Assembly (NCBI RefSeq): GCF_019352895.1
Contig: NZ_JAAAFX010000007.1
Coordinates: 353,132 to 417,131, forward strand
Source: Variovorax boronicumulans
Lineage (GTDB): Bacteria; Pseudomonadota; Gammaproteobacteria; Burkholderiales; Burkholderiaceae_C
Direction of reading: 5' to 3'
Length of the DNA stretch: 64,000 nt
This document shows, one piece after another, positions 59,485 to 64,000 of this stretch. Numbering within the stretch: position 1 is the first letter of the stretch; each line of letters opens with the position of its first letter. Position numbers and translations under genes: made by a program. A model generated the notes under the pieces. The model had not been told where the DNA came from. It saw nothing but the letters and a program-made list of their open reading frames with translations, and made no database searches.

Positions 59485-60534
59485 ATGGCACTGATGGATT
59501 TCATCAAGAAGCAGTTCATAGACATCATCCAGTGGACCGAGACTGGCGATGGCACGCTGGCCTGGCGCTTCCCGATGGCGGAGATGGAAATCCAGAACGG
59601 CGCCTCGCTCACCGTGCGCGAATCGCAGGTGGCCGTCTTCGTCAACGAGGGCAAGGTGGCCGACGTGTTCGGCCCTGGCATGTACAAGCTCACGACGCAG
59701 ACGCTGCCCGTGCTCACGTACCTGAAGAACTGGGACAAGCTGTTCGAGTCCCCGTTCAAGAGCGACGTCTACTTCTTCAGCACGCGCCAGCAGGTCGACC
59801 AGAAGTGGGGCACGCCCCAGCCGATCACGATCCGCGACAAGGACTTCGGCGCAGTGCGCCTGCGCGCCTTCGGCAACTACAGCTTCCGCGTCGGCGACGC
59901 CAAGCTGTTCCACACCGAGATCTCCGGCACGCGCGACCTCTACACCGTGGCCGACCTCGACGGCCAGCTGCGCGGCCTGGTGCTGCAGAACATCAGCAAC
60001 GCGATCGCTTCGAGCGGCGTGCCCTTCCTCGACCTCGCGGCCAACCAGATCGAGTTCGCCAACGCGCTCGCGACCCAGCTCAAGCCCGAGTTCGCCAAGA
60101 TCGGCATCCAGCTCGAGAACATCACGGTCCAGAACGTCTCGCTGCCCGAAGAGCTGCAGAAGGTGCTCGACCAGAAGATCGGCATGGGCATGGTCGGCAA
60201 CGACATGGGCAAGTTCATGCAGTACCAGACGGCGCAGGCGATCCCCAAGTTCGCCGAGGGCTCGGCCAGCGGCGGTGGCGGCATCGCGGGCGACGCGATG
60301 GGCCTGGGCGCGGGCGTGGCGCTCGGCCAGGTGCTGGCGCAGAACCTGGCGCAGGGGCTGAACCCCAACGCGGCGGCCACGGCCGCCGTGGCCGCCGCCG
60401 CGCCGGTGAGCGAGATCAGCGCCAACGACGTGATGGCCACGCTCGAGAAGCTGGGCGACCTCAAGACCAAGGGCATCCTGACCCAAGAAGAGTTCGACGC
60501 GAAGAAGGCCGAGCTCTTGAAGAAGCTGGTCTAA
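59485..60534 (+). CDS. SPFH (band 7)-SHOCT domain protein
   Basis: 349 aa. SPFH domain about 30-250 (SQVAVFVNEGKVADVFGPGMY), a Gly/Ala-rich linker and a SHOCT helix-loop at the end (LEKLGDLKTKGILTQEEFDAKK). Similar to YdjI-like virion-core proteins: soluble, assembling on membranes. First gene of a five-gene operon; GAGAGGGG precedes the ATG. Confidence 0.9.
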   Translation: MALMDFIKKQFIDIIQWTETGDGTLAWRFPMAEMEIQNGASLTVRESQVAVFVNEGKVADVFGPGMYKLTTQTLPVLTYLKNWDKLFESPFKSDVYFFSTRQQVDQKWGTPQPITIRDKDFGAVRLRAFGNYSFRVGDAKLFHTEISGTRDLYTVADLDGQLRGLVLQNISNAIASSGVPFLDLAANQIEFANALATQLKPEFAKIGIQLENITVQNVSLPEELQKVLDQKIGMGMVGNDMGKFMQYQTAQAIPKFAEGSASGGGGIAGDAMGLGAGVALGQVLAQNLAQGLNPNAAATAAVAAAAPVSEISANDVMATLEKLGDLKTKGILTQEEFDAKKAELLKKLV

Positions 60535-60543
60535 CCCGCACCG

Positions 60544-62031
60544 ATGGCTGAGGAAACAGGCGCCCAGCGCGCCTACCGTGCGCCCTGCCCTGGCTGCGGC
60601 GCACCGGTCGAATTCAAGTCGGCGCAATCCACGTTCGCCGTCTGCCCCTACTGCCAGAGCACCGTCGTGCGCCAGGGCGACACGCTCGCGCGCATCGGCA
60701 AGATGGCGGAGCTGTTCGACGATTTCAGCCCGCTGCAGCTGTTTGCCGCGGGCCGTCTCCAGAACAAGCCCTTCACGCTGGTCGGGCGGCTGCAGTACAG
60801 CTACCCGGGCGGCCGCTGGACCGAATGGATCGCCGCGCTCGATGGCGAACGCACCGGCGTCCTGAGCGAGGACAACGGCGCCTTCGTCTTCGCGCTGCCG
60901 CACACGCTGGACCGCGCGGCGCCCGCGCCGACCGACCTGCGCGTCGGCGCGACCACGGCCTTCAACGGCCGGAACTACACCGTCAGCTCCAACGAGCAGG
61001 TGGCGCTGGTGTCCGCACAGGGCGAACTGCCGCGCCTGCCCGAACTGGGCAAGACCTTCGCGGTGGTCGAACTGCGCAACGACACCGGCGAGGTGCTCAG
61101 CCTCGACTACGACACGCAGCCGCCCGGCGCCTACCTCGGTCGCGCGGTGCGCCTCGAGGACCTGCAGCTCACCGGCCTGCGCGAGGAATCGGCCAAGGAC
61201 GAGAAGGGTCGCAGCTTCAACTGCCCCAACTGCGGCTCGCCGGTGACGGTCAACCTGGCCGACAGCAAGAGCATCACCTGCGGCAACTGCCACAGCATCA
61301 TCGACCTGTCGCAGGGCATCGGCGGCGAGCTCAAGCATGCCGAGCAGAACGACTCGGTGCGTCCGCTGATCGCGCTGGGCAGCATCGGCCAGCTGCAGGG
61401 TGTGGCCTGGCAGGTGGTGGGCTTCCAGCACCGCATGGGCGTCGAGCCCGGCGACGACGAGCACTTCGGCTGGAACGAGTACCTGCTCTACAACAAGAAG
61501 CGCGGCTTCAGCTTCCTGGTCGACGCGGAAGACGGCTGGAGCATGGTGGCCCCGACCACCGGCGCGCCCAGCATGGCCGAGAGCGGGAAGAGCGCGAAGT
61601 ACCTGGGCAAGAGCTACCAGCAGCAGTACGCCTACAACGCCGAGACCACTTACGTGGCGGGCGAGTTCTACTGGCAGGTGGAGCGCGGGCAGAAGAGCTT
61701 CAACCGCGACTTCGCCGACGGCAGCGCGCTGCTGTCGATGGAGCGCTCGGCCAACGAGCTGACCTGGTCGTCGGGCAGCAAGATGGACAGCGCCGCTGTG
61801 GCCTCGGCCTTCAAGCTCGATGCGCGCAAGGACATGTTCAAGCGCGACGATGCGGCGCCGCTGAGTTCGGCATCGAGCATGGGCTGCGGCACCATCATCC
61901 TGATCATCGTGGTGATCTTCATCCTGCTGATCATCCTGAGCACCTGCAGCGGCCGCTCGACGGGCGGCTCGTCGTCGCGCAGTTCGGGCGGTTCCTACGG
62001 CGGCTATTCGAGCGGCGGCGGTCACAAGTGA
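60544..62031 (+). CDS. DUF4178 zinc-ribbon membrane protein
   Basis: 495 aa. An N-terminal zinc ribbon (C15, C18, C34, C37), a DUF4178 domain, a second ribbon (about C227-C246, NCPNCGS ... CGNCHS), another DUF4178-like segment, then one transmembrane helix (about 450-470) and a Ser/Gly-rich tail. It starts 9 bp after the SPFH gene. Function unknown; linked to the polyamine-like neighbours by operon. Confidence 0.88.
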   Translation: MAEETGAQRAYRAPCPGCGAPVEFKSAQSTFAVCPYCQSTVVRQGDTLARIGKMAELFDDFSPLQLFAAGRLQNKPFTLVGRLQYSYPGGRWTEWIAALDGERTGVLSEDNGAFVFALPHTLDRAAPAPTDLRVGATTAFNGRNYTVSSNEQVALVSAQGELPRLPELGKTFAVVELRNDTGEVLSLDYDTQPPGAYLGRAVRLEDLQLTGLREESAKDEKGRSFNCPNCGSPVTVNLADSKSITCGNCHSIIDLSQGIGGELKHAEQNDSVRPLIALGSIGQLQGVAWQVVGFQHRMGVEPGDDEHFGWNEYLLYNKKRGFSFLVDAEDGWSMVAPTTGAPSMAESGKSAKYLGKSYQQQYAYNAETTYVAGEFYWQVERGQKSFNRDFADGSALLSMERSANELTWSSGSKMDSAAVASAFKLDARKDMFKRDDAAPLSSASSMGCGTIILIIVVIFILLIILSTCSGRSTGGSSSRSSGGSYGGYSSGGGHK

Positions 62032-62073
62032 CGCACGCTCCCTTTTCAAACCTGTTTTCTTCCGGAGGTTCTC

Positions 62074-62301
62074 ATGCTGGGAATTGAATGGCTGCGGCCT
62101 GCCGCATTTCTGGGCTCGATCCTGTTCGCCTTCATCGGCGTGATCGTGTTCTGGCTCTGCTTCCTCATCATCGACAAGATCACGCCGGTCGACCTGTGGG
62201 CCGAGATCGTCGAGAAGCAGAACGTCGCGCTCGGCCTGGTGGTCGCGGCCATGAGCCTGGGCGTCTCGCTGATCGTCGCCGCGGCGATCCACGGCGGCTG
62301 A
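62074..62301 (+). CDS. DUF350 small membrane protein
   Basis: 75 aa with two transmembrane helices (about 10-32 and 50-70) and the DUF350 pattern (IDKITPVDLWAEIVEKQNVALGLVVAAMSLG). Inner membrane; often in operons with SPFH, DUF4178 and aminopropyltransferase genes. GGAGG precedes the ATG. Confidence 0.9.
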   Translation: MLGIEWLRPAAFLGSILFAFIGVIVFWLCFLIIDKITPVDLWAEIVEKQNVALGLVVAAMSLGVSLIVAAAIHGG

Positions 62302-62305
62302 GCCG

Positions 62306-63871
62306 GTGTCCGTGATGCAGGGCCCGGCCCGGGGCCCTGAGCTCGATGCGGCCGCGGGCCCCCGGCCGGTCGAGATCGCGCTGCTCGCCAGCGTGTTCGT
62401 GGTCGCGGCCTGCGGCCTGGTCTACGAACTCAGCGCGGCCGCGCTCAGTTCCTACCTGCTCGGTGATTCGGTGCTGCAGTTCAGCACCATCATCGGCACC
62501 TACCTGTTTGCCATGGGCGTGGGCTCCTGGCTCTCGCGCTACTTCGAGCGGCAGCTGCCCGCGCACTTCCTGCGCATCGAACTCATGGTCGCGCTGATCG
62601 GCGGCGCGCTGCCGGCGCTGCTGTTCATCGCCAACGCCTACATCCCCGGCGCCTTCCGGCTGCTGCTCTACGGGCTGGTGATCGTGGTCGGCACGCTGGT
62701 GGGGCTGGAGATCCCGCTGGTGATGCGCATCCTCAAGCGCAACGCGGTGCTCAAGGACCTGGTCTCGCAGGTGCTGACCTTCGACTACCTGGGCGCGCTC
62801 GCCGTGTCGGTGGCCTTCCCGCTGATCTTCGTACCGCAGCTCGGCATGATCCGCACCGGCCTGCTGTTCGGCTTCATGAACGCGGCCGTCGCGCTGTGGG
62901 CGCTGTGGCTGTTCCGGCACGAGCTGCGCCGACTCGGCGCGCATGTGGTGGCCTGCGTGCTTACCCTCGCGGTGCTGGCCGCGGGCTTCGTCTTCGCCGA
63001 CCGCATCACCACGCTGGCCGAGGACAAGTTCTACCAGGACCACATCGTCTTCAGCGCCACCTCGCCCTACCAGCGCATCGTGGTCACGCGCGGCAGCGCG
63101 GGCCATCGGCTGTTCCTCAACGGCAACCTGCAGTTCGCCGAGCGCGACGAGTACCGCTACCACGAGGCGCTGGTGCACCCGGTGATGGCCGCGCACGGCG
63201 CGCCGAAGAAGGTGGCGGTGCTGGGCGGCGGCGACGGCATGGCGGTGCGCGAGATCCTCAAGTACCCCTCGGTCGAGTCGGTCACGCTGGTCGAGCTCGA
63301 CCCGAACATGACGAAGCTGTTCGCCGAGCACGAGACGCTGGCGGCGCTCAACGGCGGTTCGCTCAAATCGCCCAAGCTCCACATCGTCAACACCGATGCG
63401 TTCAAGTGGCTGCAGGAAGGCGACGACGTTTTCGACGTGATCGTGGTGGATTTCCCCGATCCCACCAACTTCGCCATCGGCAAGCTCTACACCAACTCCT
63501 TCTACGCGCTGCTCGACAAGCGCCTGGCCGCCAGCGGCTATGCGGTGGTGCAGACCACCTCGCCGCTGGTCGCGCGCCAGAGCTTCTGGACCGTGGCGAC
63601 CACCATCGAATCGGTGGGCCTCACGGCCACGCCGTACCACGTGCACGTGCCCAGCTTCGGCGAATGGGGTTTCGTGATCGCGAGCCATCGGCCCTACCGC
63701 CGGCCCGAGGCGCTGCCGGCCGGGCTGCGCTATCTGTCGCTGCCCACCTTGCCGCTGATGTTCGACTTCCCGCTCGACATGGCCCGCATCCCCGCGGAGG
63801 TGAACCGGCTGTCGAACCAGACGCTGGTCACGACCTACGAGCGCGAGTGGGGCAAGGTCGCGGCGCATTGA
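62306..63871 (+). CDS. membrane-anchored polyamine aminopropyltransferase-like protein
   Basis: 521 aa. Seven or so helices (about 15-230), then a spermidine-synthase domain: YHEALVHP, GGGDGMAVREILKY (about 307-320) and DFPDPTNFAIGKLY (about 382-395). It resembles SpeE-type enzymes that move an aminopropyl group from decarboxylated SAM. Substrate in this membrane form is unknown. Start GTG at 62306, four bases after the DUF350 stop; ATG at 62315 is the alternative. Confidence 0.9.
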   Translation: MSVMQGPARGPELDAAAGPRPVEIALLASVFVVAACGLVYELSAAALSSYLLGDSVLQFSTIIGTYLFAMGVGSWLSRYFERQLPAHFLRIELMVALIGGALPALLFIANAYIPGAFRLLLYGLVIVVGTLVGLEIPLVMRILKRNAVLKDLVSQVLTFDYLGALAVSVAFPLIFVPQLGMIRTGLLFGFMNAAVALWALWLFRHELRRLGAHVVACVLTLAVLAAGFVFADRITTLAEDKFYQDHIVFSATSPYQRIVVTRGSAGHRLFLNGNLQFAERDEYRYHEALVHPVMAAHGAPKKVAVLGGGDGMAVREILKYPSVESVTLVELDPNMTKLFAEHETLAALNGGSLKSPKLHIVNTDAFKWLQEGDDVFDVIVVDFPDPTNFAIGKLYTNSFYALLDKRLAASGYAVVQTTSPLVARQSFWTVATTIESVGLTATPYHVHVPSFGEWGFVIASHRPYRRPEALPAGLRYLSLPTLPLMFDFPLDMARIPAEVNRLSNQTLVTTYEREWGKVAAH

Positions 63872-63873
63872 CG

Positions 63874-64000
63874 ATGCAGCGGCGCACATTCATCGGCAGC
63901 GCCCTCGGCGCGGGCGCGCTCGCGCTGGCGGGCTGCGAGCCGCCGCACGCCATCGCGGGCGGCTTCACCGGCATCGACGTGGCGCGCGGGCATGCGCTGC
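63874..64000 (+). CDS. start of a lipobox/Tat-like exported protein (partial)
   Basis: The first 42 codons read MQRRTFIGSALGAGALALAG followed by Cys. A twin Arg, hydrophobic core and LAGC lipobox suggest a lipoprotein or Tat-exported protein. The window ends before any domain. In operons of this kind the next gene is often an FAD-dependent amine oxidase, but this cannot be seen here. Confidence 0.75.
   Translation, partial: MQRRTFIGSALGAGALALAGCEPPHAIAGGFTGIDVARGHAL

Overview
The window is GC-rich chromosomal DNA of a betaproteobacterium, most likely a Comamonadaceae member close to Variovorax. This is inferred from the dnaA-dnaN-gyrB locus with rpmH-rnpA-yidD-yidC-mnmE diverging from it, the metX-metW pair, an amgK/lptD-surA-rsmA block, and the style of the proteins. 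No database was searched.

Layout. 0-8.3 kb is accessory metabolism and regulation: the start of an exported protein, a GlxA-type regulator, a tautomerase and a dienelactone-hydrolase-like gene overlapping by 4 nt, an ScfR/RamB-type regulator with repeated TTGCGAAT sites upstream, two very small proteins, a LysR regulator divergent from an NAD(P)-binding oxidoreductase/SDR pair, and a LysE exporter. 8.4-10.8 kb is DNA polymerase II (polB), abutted by a decayed IS481-family element (10.8-11.8 kb).

11.8-22.8 kb is a defence island on the minus strand between the IS remnant and gyrB. In transcription order it has a half-size specificity subunit, a second HsdM-like methylase with SPPF at motif IV, an Abi_2-like protein with an Rx4H motif, a full HsdM, a two-TRD HsdS, a protein with another Rx4H motif and a possible C-terminal OST-HTH/LOTUS domain, a 14-codon mini-ORF, HsdR, and a YgjP-like metallopeptidase. 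Genes are nearly all overlapping or within about 30 bp. One promoter, bracketed by perfect 13-bp inverted repeats, sits in front of the first gene. This is the most interesting part: a type I restriction system interleaved with two putative HEPN ribonuclease-like proteins and an extra methylase/half-S module.

22.9-33.3 kb is the replication origin neighbourhood: gyrB, dnaN and dnaA (minus), two DnaA-box-like sites, then rpmH, rnpA, yidD, yidC and mnmE (plus) and a lone cyclic-nucleotide-binding protein. 33.3-38.4 kb is a CPA2 antiporter and the kdsD-kdsC-lptC operon with an SDR. 38.4-42.8 kb is rich in RNA control: a glycine-rich RRM protein whose Shine-Dalgarno lies in a hairpin, a yybP-ykoY (Mn2+) riboswitch before a GDT1-family transporter, a 99-bp tandem repeat, and a SAM-II-like riboswitch with a terminator before metX-metW.

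42.8-59.3 kb holds an ion channel, a bactofilin, a DUF72 protein, two M20 peptidases, YidB, rsmE, amgK, the divergent lptD-surA-rsmA operon, a secreted barnase-like RNase with its barstar, and a fused malic enzyme (maeB). 59.5-64 kb is an operon of an SPFH-SHOCT protein, a DUF4178 protein, DUF350, a membrane aminopropyltransferase and the start of a lipobox/Tat-like protein cut by the window edge.
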